Shown here one piece after another: positions 1-9,400 of a DNA stretch of 26,929 nucleotides. Each line of letters begins with the position of its first letter. The first letter of the stretch is position 1. Under the pieces are notes generated by a model. It ran no database searches. It was not told the DNA's origin and was given only the letters and a program-made list of their open reading frames with translations. Source of the stretch: a virus; the IMG/VR virus record IMGVR_UViG_3300035670_001078, positions 1 to 26,929 of that record; one strand, written 5' to 3'. Both the position numbers and the translations under genes were made by a program.

Positions 1-500
1 AGCACCTTTCTAATCTGGATATTGACGATGATGATAAGCTGTATATTGCAGAGCTAATCTCAGACTTTGATACGTTGCTAACGGCTAAGAAGCCATATGT
101 AGCCAATCTACTTCCGAAGATTTACCACGCTCAAATTCATGGATTGATTAAAGATGGTCCCAAGCTATATGCGGATTTTGTCGAGCCAATTCGTGAGGTA
201 TTTTTCACCTTTGGTATTCGGATTCTCTCTAACGTTCAGAGTGGCTTGATTTATAATCCAGCTAATGAGATTGAACGTTTGCGTCGGGAAGTTGAGCAGG
301 AGATTGCCAATATCGACAGGAGTGGGAATGAACGTTCCAAGATCCTTTTGCAAAAGGAGTTGAGTCGTTTGGGAGCTATTGGTAATGTCAGCAGTTCCAT
401 TGAAGGAGTGGTGTTTAGCTATAACGGCTCAACTTATAAGCTAACTGGTTCTTTTGCTCCTGTTAATCAGATTTTGGGGATTGGTAGATACGGACGTTAA
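1..500 (+). CDS. C-terminal part of a phage protein of unknown function (5' end outside window)
   Basis: The reading frame is open from base 3 and ends in TAA at 498-500, so about 165 codons of the C-terminal part are present. A TTG at 75 could be read as a start, but the frame continues upstream of it without a stop, in good coding style (an Asp-rich LDIDDDDK stretch), so this is a truncated gene and not a small ORF. The middle holds a charged helical region (EIERLRREVEQEIANIDRSG). The end carries a compact conserved-looking block, EGVVFSYNG followed by YKLTG and FAPVNQILG. EG-hydrophobic-hydrophobic with a downstream lysine loosely recalls motif IV/V of nucleotidyltransferases such as ligases, but without the N-terminal catalytic lysine motif this is only a weak idea. 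It precedes the baseplate operon by a 48-nt gap and may not belong to it functionally. Confidence 0.75.
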   Translation, partial: HLSNLDIDDDDKLYIAELISDFDTLLTAKKPYVANLLPKIYHAQIHGLIKDGPKLYADFVEPIREVFFTFGIRILSNVQSGLIYNPANEIERLRREVEQEIANIDRSGNERSKILLQKELSRLGAIGNVSSSIEGVVFSYNGSTYKLTGSFAPVNQILGIGRYGR

Positions 501-535
501 TTGATATTGGTCATACGTTAAAAATTGGTATAGTT

Positions 536-546
536 TATATCTATAC
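536..546 (+). promoter_or_regulatory. TATA-type element in the 501-548 gap, candidate late promoter
   Basis: The 48-nt gap before the spike gene is AT-rich and contains TATATCTATAC ending 2 nt before the ATG at 549. The same 11-mer occurs at 9915-9925, just before the gene at 9927. No Shine-Dalgarno sequence lies in front of 549. T4-like phages use a single TATAAATA-type late promoter element without a -35 box, so this may be a variant of that. Used this way it would give a nearly leaderless mRNA. That is inference; no convincing -35/-10 pair was found. Confidence 0.35.
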
Positions 547-548
547 GT

Positions 549-2270
549 ATGCCCACAAATTTTTCCGGTATATATCGATCTTTAGTTGGCGGCGGCTCAA
601 CTACTTCAACAATATTAGCTAATGCTGTTACGGCGGCCCCTCCGCCTACTTTGCAAAGAGCTGTGGTTGTTGATATAATCGTTGATCCAAATATATTAAC
701 TGAAGACTATAAGAATAGTTTAATTGAAACTGTCAATAATCCTGATTTAGTAAATTTAATGTCAGTTAATACGATTATTGCCAAGATAGTTTCAAATAAT
801 CAAGGAATGGGTCCAAGTTCAAATACCATTCTATTTCCTTTCTATTCGTCTCATATAATGATGCCAATTTCTCCTGGGGAACAGGTATATGTGATATATG
901 AAGATTTTACTGGTACTGGAAATGTGGTAGGCTACTGGCTAGCACGTGTACCTGGATTTGGAACAATAGAAGATCCGAATTATGTGCATTTAGATAGAAG
1001 ATATGATCGATCAAATGATTCGAGCACATATACAACCCGTGAGGAAGCGGAAAGAGACGTATCGCCAGGACCGGAAAATTTTCCTAATGGCGGGAATACT
1101 GTTGATTCTTTAACGTTACCAGTTCCAGAAACAAATCCAACTGACAATCCATATGATTTAATATTTAATCAAGCTCCTGCGGCAGCATTTGTTACTCCAG
1201 AACCGGTTCCGAGATGGAAAAAGCGCCCACAAGAATTGGTATTGCAGGGTGCAAATAATGCTCTTATAATGTTAGGAGAAGACCGTAATGGTCCTATTAC
1301 CGGAGCCGCTGGAGATAATCCAATCGATATCGTAAAAGAGGGTGGAAATCCTAGACAAGCAGGAGCAATTGACATTGTAACTGGAAGAGGTCGTTATCTA
1401 CCTGCCGCTGGAAGAAATCCAAGAGGGGGCGAGGCAGATACAAACCCGCCGGGTTCAAATTCTACAGCGCCTTTGATCATAGAAAACTCTAGAGGTTTCT
1501 TAGAGACAGATAAGAATCCTTTTAGAAATCAAAGAGAAACCCTAGCAAATCCAAATGAAGGAAATCCGGATCCAATGTTTGATGCGGCTCGGATATATGT
1601 TGTTCAGCAGAGTCGTGTAGATGAAAACTATAGGCTAATTCCTGGGGATGGTTCTGGATTAATATATCCACCAGAATGTTTACCTAACGAACAACCGGAA
1701 GCAGTCAATGGAACTCATGGAAGAAGCTATGTTGTTAACAAAGCCGATCATATAAGAATAATAGCTAGAAGAGAGCCATTAGAAGGGGATTCAGCAAATA
1801 TTAATGGCACAATATTAATTGTTCGTGAAGGACAAGAAAATACAAATGCAATATCTACCAGCCCAAATGCTATACCAACTACTCCAAATGGTAATTTGGC
1901 TTATATCTTGCTTAATAGAGAAGGCAAAGTTCAAATTGAAGGTAATGAGATATATCTCGGTAGAGCTACCGATTTAAATCAACCATATATCCGATATACC
2001 GTTTATAAAGCAACAGTTGAAGAATTGCAAAATCAAATCAATTTATTGAGAGATCATATTGGTCAACTAGAACAAACTCTAGAAACCGCATTTCAGAATG
2101 CTATAGCTATACCATATGGTAATATTCCTTCATTATTTTCATTAGCAAATAATGCATTAAGAGCACAAGTTCAATATGAACAATTAGATCAATCAATAAC
2201 ACAATCCGATGATACAGTAAAAAATTTCTATAATTTTAACGTTAAATCAACAAAGATTTTTGGAGAATGA
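549..2270 (+). CDS. Baseplate central spike protein, gp5/gpV-like, without lysozyme domain
   Basis: This 573-aa protein is probably the trimeric spike at the tip of the tail tube that pierces the outer membrane. Residues about 84-150 form an OB-fold-like beta barrel (NTILFPFYSSHIMMPISPGEQVYVIYED, then GNVVGYWLARVPG), which is the usual N-terminal module of T4 gp5 and P2 gpV relatives. Beta-rich blocks follow: RPQELVLQGANNALIMLGEDR near 226-246, HIRIIARRE near 401-409 and GKVQIEGNEIYLG near 459-471. They look like strands of a shaft. Residues about 487-515 form a short heptad-like coiled coil. The length is close to T4 gp5 (575 aa), but no glycoside hydrolase (lysozyme) region is visible; the middle is Gly/Pro/Asn-rich linker. 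The gene is followed by gp25- and gp6-like genes, the P2 V-W-J order, which supports the call. It has an ATG start with no Shine-Dalgarno. Confidence 0.78.
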   Translation: MPTNFSGIYRSLVGGGSTTSTILANAVTAAPPPTLQRAVVVDIIVDPNILTEDYKNSLIETVNNPDLVNLMSVNTIIAKIVSNNQGMGPSSNTILFPFYSSHIMMPISPGEQVYVIYEDFTGTGNVVGYWLARVPGFGTIEDPNYVHLDRRYDRSNDSSTYTTREEAERDVSPGPENFPNGGNTVDSLTLPVPETNPTDNPYDLIFNQAPAAAFVTPEPVPRWKKRPQELVLQGANNALIMLGEDRNGPITGAAGDNPIDIVKEGGNPRQAGAIDIVTGRGRYLPAAGRNPRGGEADTNPPGSNSTAPLIIENSRGFLETDKNPFRNQRETLANPNEGNPDPMFDAARIYVVQQSRVDENYRLIPGDGSGLIYPPECLPNEQPEAVNGTHGRSYVVNKADHIRIIARREPLEGDSANINGTILIVREGQENTNAISTSPNAIPTTPNGNLAYILLNREGKVQIEGNEIYLGRATDLNQPYIRYTVYKATVEELQNQINLLRDHIGQLEQTLETAFQNAIAIPYGNIPSLFSLANNALRAQVQYEQLDQSITQSDDTVKNFYNFNVKSTKIFGE

Positions 2271-2273
2271 GAT

Positions 2274-2531
2274 ATGTCTAGACAGGTAATGGAAGAAACA
2301 ATTAAAAATGCATTACGGGCAGAACTTAAATCTGGAGATGTAGGGGATTCGGAAGCACAAATTAATCGATTAGCTTCTGCAATATCAAGTGCGGTATATA
2401 CTCATGTAACGCAAGAATTGAATACTCTTAAGATTGTATTGTCAACACCAGGAACTTTTGTTGGAGCCGGTGTAGGAACCGTAGTAGTAACTGCACCCGG
2501 AATGGCTGCATGGTTGCCAGGTTCTTCTTGA
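2274..2531 (+). CDS. Small virion-associated protein of unknown function between spike and gp25-like genes
   Basis: The 85-aa product starts at ATG 2274, three bases after the spike stop, with GGAG at 2262-2265 at 8-nt spacing, so translation is probably coupled to the spike. The N-terminal half is amphipathic helix (EETIKNALRAELKSGD, then INRLASAISSAVYTHV). The C-terminal third is a short beta/Gly-rich segment (STPGTFVGAGVGTVVVTAPG). Small proteins with this plan, a helical half with an AIxxAxxxYI-like segment then a short Val/Thr/Gly-rich tail, occur beside baseplate genes of many large myoviruses, and their role is unknown to me. It could be a spike-tip or hub accessory protein because of its place, but it lacks the HxH metal-binding pattern expected of PAAR or gp5.4-like tips. 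There is no signal peptide or membrane segment. Confidence 0.8.
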   Translation: MSRQVMEETIKNALRAELKSGDVGDSEAQINRLASAISSAVYTHVTQELNTLKIVLSTPGTFVGAGVGTVVVTAPGMAAWLPGSS

Positions 2532-2560
2532 AATTTTGATTATCATCTATTTAGTAAGGT

Positions 2561-3028
2561 ATGGCTAGATTATCATTTAAAGATGTTGGTATACAAAATA
2601 CCGTTGAAAATACGATAACGAGCACTATCGCACCTAAACCAATTGGCATAAAAACTCCACTTGAACTTGACGAAGATCAGTCTATAAACATATTCAAGAT
2701 GCACTATGCGATTACAGATCAAATGGCTGATAACTTGAGAAATCTTATACTGACCAATCATGGAGAAAGACTGGCAATGTATGATTTTGGAGCCAATTTA
2801 AGACCACTTCTTACAGACTTTAGTAATAAAGATAACTTTGATCAAGAAGCTATGAAGCGAATAAAAGGTGCCGCAGCCAAATATATGCCTTTTGTCAATC
2901 TTCTTGGATATGAATCTAAAGTGGATAGAAGAGAGAATGTATATACAGGAATTATTAATATTTTAGTTGCATTTCAAGTTGCAAGTTTTCCAGAACAATT
3001 GATAGAAGTAACATTATTTATAACGTGA
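2561..3028 (+). CDS. Baseplate wedge protein, gp25/gpW-like
   Basis: The 155-aa product belongs by sequence style to the GPW/gp25 family. In contractile injection systems this protein sits on the inner baseplate ring, joins the wedges to the tube and resembles the sheath attachment handle. The key block lies at about residues 58-85: NLRNLILTNHGERLAMYDFG followed by ANLRPLL. It matches the family pattern (leucine-rich helix, T-N-x-G-E-R, then D-F-G-x-x-L/R). A helix (DQEAMKRIKGAAAKYMP) and strands ending in IEVTLFIT follow, as expected. T4 gp25 is 132 aa, so there is a short N-terminal extension of about 35 residues. The start ATG at 2561 has only AAGG at 2556-2559, almost touching the codon. 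The stop lies 4 nt before the gp6-like gene, the usual W-J neighbour. Confidence 0.9.
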   Translation: MARLSFKDVGIQNTVENTITSTIAPKPIGIKTPLELDEDQSINIFKMHYAITDQMADNLRNLILTNHGERLAMYDFGANLRPLLTDFSNKDNFDQEAMKRIKGAAAKYMPFVNLLGYESKVDRRENVYTGIINILVAFQVASFPEQLIEVTLFIT

Positions 3029-3032
3029 TCAT

Positions 3033-4874
3033 ATGGCAGACGATTCAAAAAAACAATTATTAAAGCAAATTAGGCAACGTAGATATCTTAATAAAGATTT
3101 TGATGCATTGCGTAATGATCTATTAGACTACGCCCGTTCATATTTTCCAGATAATATCAGAGATTTTTCTGAAGCCAGTTTGGGAGGTTTGTTATTGGAT
3201 TTCGCTGCATATGTTGGTGACGTGCAAAGCTATTATCTGGATCATCAGTTTCATGAGTCATTTCCAGAAACTTCTGTTGAGCCAAATAACGTAGAGCGTC
3301 ATTTAAGAAAAGCAGGTGTTCCAATCGTTGGTTCTTCTCCGGCAGTAGTAACAGTCACGTTCTATATTAAAGTTCCAACAGATGGAACCAATACAGGAAA
3401 TCCGGATTTATTGTCTTTGCCAATTATAAAAGAAGGAACAATTGTTAGAGCTAAAAACGGTATTGAATTTGAACTGACAGAAAATTTAGATTTCTCTGAA
3501 AAGAATATAGATGGGTCTTTCAAAGCTTCTGTTGTAATAGGAAACACTAATGCCAACAATATTCCACAAAACTATATAATGAGCTTGAATGGATTGTGCA
3601 TATCTGGCAAAAGAACAACGGAAACGTTTACTGTAACAAACTTTATTCCTTTTCGTAATATTCCACTATCAAATCCAAACGTTTCAGATGTTTTAAGAGT
3701 TGTAGATTCTCTTGGTAATGAATATTATGAAGTAGATTCTTTAACACAAGATACGGTATATAAACGTGTAACAAATGCAAGTTATGATCAAAAACTAGTG
3801 CCGGAAAATATTGTTCCAATGCCGGCACCTTATCGATTTGTAAAAAATACAGGATTGCAATCTAGAACCACTACTCTTGTGTTTGGTGGCGGATCTGCTG
3901 CTACCATTAATGATGACGTAATTCCAGATCCTAGTGAGTTTGCATTGCCTTTATATGGTAAACAAACATTTTCTAGATTTACTATTAACCCCGGCAATCT
4001 TTTACAGACTACAACGTTTGGTGTAATCGCTGAAAATGTATCTCTTAATATAACATATCGATATGGCGGTGGACTTAAACATAATATTGAAGCAGAAACA
4101 ATCGATACCGTTACTTCATTGAATATATTTTTTCCAAATAATCCCGTGCCTCAAGTTGCCGCTTTCGTTAGAAATTCTATCGATGTTATTAATCTAGATT
4201 CTGCTTCCGGAGGAGAAGATCCTCCAACAGTTAATGATTTAAAAACTAAAATACCAGCTTTCCTCGGTATGCAAAATAGAATTGTTTCAAAAGAAGATTT
4301 GTTAGCTCGTGTATATACTCTTCCTTCAAACTTTGGTCGTGTGTATCGTGCCGCCATAGAGCCAAATCCAAATAATCCTTTAGCTAGTCAGCTATTCGTT
4401 ATATGCAGAAATCAAAGCAATGAATTGATTATTGCTCCAGATACCCTAAAGAAGAATCTGGCAACTTATCTAAATCAATATCGTTTAATATCTGATGCTA
4501 TCGATATCTTGGACGCTAAAGTTATTAATATCACAGTTAAGTTTTCTATTGCAATTGATCCAACACAAAATAAAGAATTAATTTTGCGTAATGTTCTTCT
4601 TAAGCTTAAGAATTATATGAACATTAAAAATTTCGAAATTAATCAACCTATAGTTTTGAGCGATTTGCAAAATATTATATTCAACATTGATGGTGTTGCT
4701 TCAGTAATAAGCTTAGACGTAGGAAACGTTTATGGAGTAGTAGACGGGCGAGCTTATGCAGATGAACAATATAATATCAAAGCAAATACTAGTCGTGGAA
4801 TGATATTTGGACCACGTGGCTCAATGTTTGAGCTAAAGTATACAGATTACGATCTAATAGGAACAGCGGTTTGA
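3033..4874 (+). CDS. Baseplate wedge protein, gp6/gpJ-like (baseplate J family)
   Basis: The 613-aa product is the likely core wedge protein that forms the inner baseplate ring (T4 gp6, 660 aa; P2 gpJ). The N-terminus has the family signature: YLNKDFDALRNDLLDYARSY at about 18-37, then EASLGGLLLDFAAYVGD and YYLDHQFHESF at about 48-80. The Baseplate_J-type signature is near 404-442: KIPAFLGMQNRIVSKEDLLA, then PSNFGRVYRAAIEPN, corresponding to 'R-I-V-t-x-E-D' and 'p-x-f-G-x-V'. C-terminal alpha/beta segments (INITVKFSIAIDPTQNKELI, then IDGVASVISLDVG) are also typical. It follows the gp25-like gene by 4 nt and has no clear Shine-Dalgarno, which suggests translational coupling. Its stop is 4 nt before the next start. 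Confidence 0.92.
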   Translation: MADDSKKQLLKQIRQRRYLNKDFDALRNDLLDYARSYFPDNIRDFSEASLGGLLLDFAAYVGDVQSYYLDHQFHESFPETSVEPNNVERHLRKAGVPIVGSSPAVVTVTFYIKVPTDGTNTGNPDLLSLPIIKEGTIVRAKNGIEFELTENLDFSEKNIDGSFKASVVIGNTNANNIPQNYIMSLNGLCISGKRTTETFTVTNFIPFRNIPLSNPNVSDVLRVVDSLGNEYYEVDSLTQDTVYKRVTNASYDQKLVPENIVPMPAPYRFVKNTGLQSRTTTLVFGGGSAATINDDVIPDPSEFALPLYGKQTFSRFTINPGNLLQTTTFGVIAENVSLNITYRYGGGLKHNIEAETIDTVTSLNIFFPNNPVPQVAAFVRNSIDVINLDSASGGEDPPTVNDLKTKIPAFLGMQNRIVSKEDLLARVYTLPSNFGRVYRAAIEPNPNNPLASQLFVICRNQSNELIIAPDTLKKNLATYLNQYRLISDAIDILDAKVINITVKFSIAIDPTQNKELILRNVLLKLKNYMNIKNFEINQPIVLSDLQNIIFNIDGVASVISLDVGNVYGVVDGRAYADEQYNIKANTSRGMIFGPRGSMFELKYTDYDLIGTAV

Positions 4875-4878
4875 TATC

Positions 4879-6468
4879 ATGTATAGAATATTAACAGCAA
4901 GCAAAGACACTTATATAACCAACAAATATATTGCTGGTGAACGTTGCACTACATCTAATGTGGGACAAGCCGCCACCCTCGACCTATTCAAGTTATATGA
5001 TGAAACTACTATTATAAGTGCCTCAACTAAACTTACAGGAGTTATTGAACTTACTCGTGGATTGATGCAATTTGATTATGAACCTCTTCAACAAATAACT
5101 GCTTCATTCCTTAATATCAACGACTCAAGCTTTAAGGCTTATCTATCCCTTAAGGACGTGTATGGCGGTCAAACTACCCCTTCAAACTTTTCTATAAGGC
5201 TTATACCGCTTTCTCAAAGTTGGGATGAAGGTAGGGGCTTTGACGTTGTTGGATTTCGTGATTTGGATACAGCAAATTTCCTTACCGCTTCCGTAGTAAC
5301 AGGAGCTCCAAACGTATGGTTTTTGTCTGGAGCAGCAGAGAGCGGTTCTCTTGGCGATCCAAATATTGATATCATCGTTTCTGGTAATTTAGGTGCTGGA
5401 TTACAAGATTTAACGGTCACCCAGCAGTTTGCCCGTGGTGATGAAAATCTTTATATGGACGTAACCACTCTTGTTAGTGCAGCTATAGCAGGTGATTTGC
5501 CAAATTATGGTTGGAGATTGTCTTTTATTGATGCCCAAGAACAAGATAACATAACTCGCTTTGTTAAAAGATTTGGAACTCGTCATGCTAATAATGCCGA
5601 CCTCCATCCACAACTTGTAATCAAATACAATGATCAACTTAGAGACGATATGGGCGACACCCTATTCAACGTTTCCCAGAGCTTGTTTACATTTAATCGT
5701 ATTAATGGCGGATATCAAAACTACTTCTCTGGCAGCACAGAGATAACTGGAGCTAATAGCTTATTAATAAATCTATATGGAGCCAAATATCTCACATATT
5801 ATACCTCCAGCTTCTCCATATCTCATAGCGCCAGCATTAATCATTTAACCCGCAGTCTTTATTCTATAACCCAGAGCTTCCTTGGTAGCCAGTATCTAAT
5901 TGGTAGCCTTCCACAAACCGGTATTTACTATGCTGATGTTAACTTTAATACAGTAGAGAATACTGTGCTTAAAGACTTCCTTACCGGTTCTACTCCTCAA
6001 GAGTTTACGTATGCATGGACCAGCTTAGATGGCACTCTTACATATGCCGCTGGTAAGACCCTCTACAAGCTCCCACAAGGCTCTATAAGCAACGTAGAGG
6101 AGAAGAACTGGGTAGTCAACATAACCAACCTTAAACAAGAGTATAAGGGCACGGAGCAGGCAAGATTACGTATCTTTGCATTGGATTACAATACGGAACA
6201 GACTGCGAGTAGATTGCCATTACAACCAAAGAGCGTTATATTAGATAACCTTAAATGGAGAATGATTAATGCTTATTCTCGTAAGGTTGTTGTTCCATTT
6301 GATGATGTAGCTACACTTTGCTCTTATGATGCTGAGGGCATGTATTTTGATCTTTGGATGGAGGACTTTGCTCAGGGCGAAGTTTACGAAATAGAGTTAA
6401 TGATTACTTATGGTGGCAAGGATTACTTGATTAGTAATGCTGGATTTAGATTTAAGGTGATGCCATAA
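4879..6468 (+). CDS. Baseplate-associated structural protein with DNRLRE-like N-terminal beta domain
   Basis: The first half of this 529-aa product (residues about 1-255) has the plan of DNRLRE/CBM-like jelly-roll domains: ASKDTYIT near the N-terminus, SWDEGRGFD at about 114-122, then DVTTLVSAAIAGDLPNYGWRL near 195-215. The rest is beta-rich with Ser-rich repeats near 300-345 (YYTSSFSISHSASINH, then SLYSITQSFLGSQYLIGS). No catalytic motif is seen. DNRLRE-like domains are associated with surface carbohydrate recognition, so a role in decorating the wedge or anchoring fibres is plausible but inferred. The gene sits between the gp6-like and the gpI/gp7-like genes. Codon use looks different from its neighbours, with more ACC, GCC, AGC and CGT, which may mean high expression or a separate origin. 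Its stop overlaps the next start by one base (TAATG). Confidence 0.7.
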   Translation: MYRILTASKDTYITNKYIAGERCTTSNVGQAATLDLFKLYDETTIISASTKLTGVIELTRGLMQFDYEPLQQITASFLNINDSSFKAYLSLKDVYGGQTTPSNFSIRLIPLSQSWDEGRGFDVVGFRDLDTANFLTASVVTGAPNVWFLSGAAESGSLGDPNIDIIVSGNLGAGLQDLTVTQQFARGDENLYMDVTTLVSAAIAGDLPNYGWRLSFIDAQEQDNITRFVKRFGTRHANNADLHPQLVIKYNDQLRDDMGDTLFNVSQSLFTFNRINGGYQNYFSGSTEITGANSLLINLYGAKYLTYYTSSFSISHSASINHLTRSLYSITQSFLGSQYLIGSLPQTGIYYADVNFNTVENTVLKDFLTGSTPQEFTYAWTSLDGTLTYAAGKTLYKLPQGSISNVEEKNWVVNITNLKQEYKGTEQARLRIFALDYNTEQTASRLPLQPKSVILDNLKWRMINAYSRKVVVPFDDVATLCSYDAEGMYFDLWMEDFAQGEVYEIELMITYGGKDYLISNAGFRFKVMP

Positions 6469-9400
6469 TGGCCATAAATAATACAAGAAATTTACAGGCT
6501 AATAAACCGGCTCTATTTAAGCCGGTCGTGGTGCGAGCATTTGAAGATCCTGCTGATGCATCTGTAAGTTTCAATTTATATGAAGCCAACGTTATAACAG
6601 ATACTGCAATTGACAGCACTTCATCATTTAAGTATAATCCCCCGGGGACCGGTCTTCGGAGCACTCAGCAATTAAATGTAGACTGGTCAGATTTTGCAAA
6701 TCATACATTTTTTAACTCTGCTCAAGTAAAAGTTAACGTTGCTTTCGATAAGATTCAAAATGGATTTCCATTTGATGGAGATCAAAGAGCAAATGAACTT
6801 TTTTTGGATAAATTAACCGGTTTCGAAAAATATTTGTATGACAATTATCCAAAAAATAAAGGATATTTATTTTTTTCTGGCACTAACGTTAGCTCTGTGC
6901 CTGGGTATGGAACATATGTTACGGTAGTTGATCAAGCAGGTGCGGCATATACCGATATATCAACAAGGCTCGATGGACAAAATATTATTAATCCAATGTT
7001 AAATCCTATGACTTTTGAGTATTGGATTTATCTTCCAACTATATCAAATACTGATCAAGTTGTTATCGATAAGCATAGTGGTTCACTTGGATTTACTTCT
7101 GCTATTAATGCAAACGTTTCTATAACCACCGCCACAAATACGCTATATATATATTCCGGTTCTGCATATGAACAACTTTCTGTTCCTTTAACAAAGGGCG
7201 AATGGACTCATATAGCTTGGGTATGGAATAGAACACCAGGTTATTATGGGATTACTTCTTATGTTAATGGGGAGTTATATAACTCATCTAGTGCCGGTGT
7301 TGAGTTTGACGTTTTAAATGTTCCATATAATCTTTACATAGGTTCTGGCAGTTCTATTCCCTTAGTTGGATTTACTCCGACCAACACTCTATCTGGCGCT
7401 TTGGATGAACTAAGAATATGGCATAGCATACGTTCTGCTGATCAAATCTATGATAACTATCAAAAATCATTATTTGCAGATTCAAACTTAAAGCTTTACT
7501 ATAAGTTTAATGAGCCCTCCGGAAGCAATTCTGGAATTGTTATTGATGCTTCTTCAAATGGTTTGCATGGAAATTTAAGTGCGAATGCACTAACGTTAAA
7601 AGTAAGAAATTTTCCTACTTCTTCTATAGCTGGGTCAGATCCTGTAACTTATGAAAATTTAAATTTGTGCCCGATATTGTTTGCAAATCATCCAGATGTT
7701 TATACGTATAGAACCAATTTTTATACTAGTGCTAGCATCTATGATAATGAAAATCCAAATATTGTTACAAAGCTGGTTCCAAGACATTATTTCTTAGAAG
7801 GACAGGTAGAAGATGCTTTAGAAACAGAAGAAGGAGCTATTGTTAATACTCTTAATTCTGGAGATGACCCACGTTCGACAAAACTAGGAGACAGTCAAGT
7901 ATTATTGCTGTTCTTATATACTTGGGCCAAGTTTTTCGATGAAATAAAGCTTTATACTCAGCAATTTGTTGACAATCAATTTGTTGACTATGATAACATC
8001 GATACCGTGCCAGATCAGTTCTTGCAACAATTAGCAAGAAATCAAGGAATTGAATTGCCTCCAATGTTTACAGGGGCATCTGTAGCTCAATTTATAAATG
8101 CACTTAATATTCAAGACAATCCAAGTTTAAATCAATTATCACTTCAACAGGTTCAGAATCAAATCTGGAGAAGGATATTAGTTAATCTTCGTGAAATTGT
8201 TACTTCTAAAGGAACAATACACGGCATAAAAACGTTTATTCGTGCAACTGGAATTGACCCAGACAACAACTTCCGTATTAGAGAATACGGTGGTCCAACA
8301 AAACAGAATTTAGATTTTGTTAGAGATACGAGAAATGAAATATCGACTATGTTGACTTTTGATTTGGGCGGCGAAGTAAGAAGTCCATTCTTGTCTGCTA
8401 GCAGAATAGAACCTGGATATCCAGAAATGGCTGGAACTCCCTCTGATGGTTTGTTAACATCTGGTTCTTGGACATATGAAGCAACATATCGATATCCAAT
8501 TAATAATAATTACAACACTTATCAAAGCTTAGTTAGATTTGTTGGAACAGGCAGCCTGTTGGCTAATGATGATCTGGTATATACTAACTTAGTTGCTTAT
8601 TCTGGAAGTAGAACTTATACTACTGTAACTACAAGTTCTCTTACTTTATATGTTCGTTCAAATGCAAACACGACTGCTCCTTATACTGCATTAACTTTGT
8701 CCGGAGTTAATATATTTGATGGTGATAAATGGTATATTAGCTTCGGCAAAAGAAGAAATGATGATGGGCTGGACTCGGTAATATCAAGTTCATATTTCTT
8801 AAGAGCCGCTAAAAACATATATGGAGATATCTTTGAGAATTATGTCACTCAATCATGGTTTAATGATTATGAGGGTGGGGTCACTAATATATGGAATACT
8901 CTATCAGCAACAGGAAATGCTAGTGGTTCCTTGTTTATGATTGGTTCAAGTTCTATCGATACAACTATAAACAATTTCTTAAACAATAACTCTCTACCTG
9001 CGCCCACAAAAGAAACAATATTTCAAGGTTCTGTATCTCAAATACGTTTCTGGAACAAATATATTAGCGATGTAGAATATCCGGAACACGTTAAAAATTT
9101 CAAATCCATAGGTGTTCAAGATCCGCTTACAAAATTTAACTTTGTTACTTATAAGTCTGGCTCATGGGAAAGATTACGTATTGACGCCAGCACAGATCAA
9201 ATCGTAACGCAATCAAGTCCAGGCGGACAAATTGATATCTTTGATTTCTCACAAAATAATTTCCATCTTTCTGGAACTTCTTTCCCGCAAGCCGCTCAAG
9301 TTATCGACCCAGAAAGATATTATTACAGCTTTATATCTCCAAAGTTTGATGAAGCAAATACAACTAACAAAGTAAGAATTCGATCATTTGAACAATATGA

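Noticed and set aside
501-548. Classical sigma-70 promoter with TTGATA at 501-506
   Set aside because: No acceptable -10 hexamer lies 16-18 nt downstream; the nearest TATA-like hexamer would need a 22-nt spacer.
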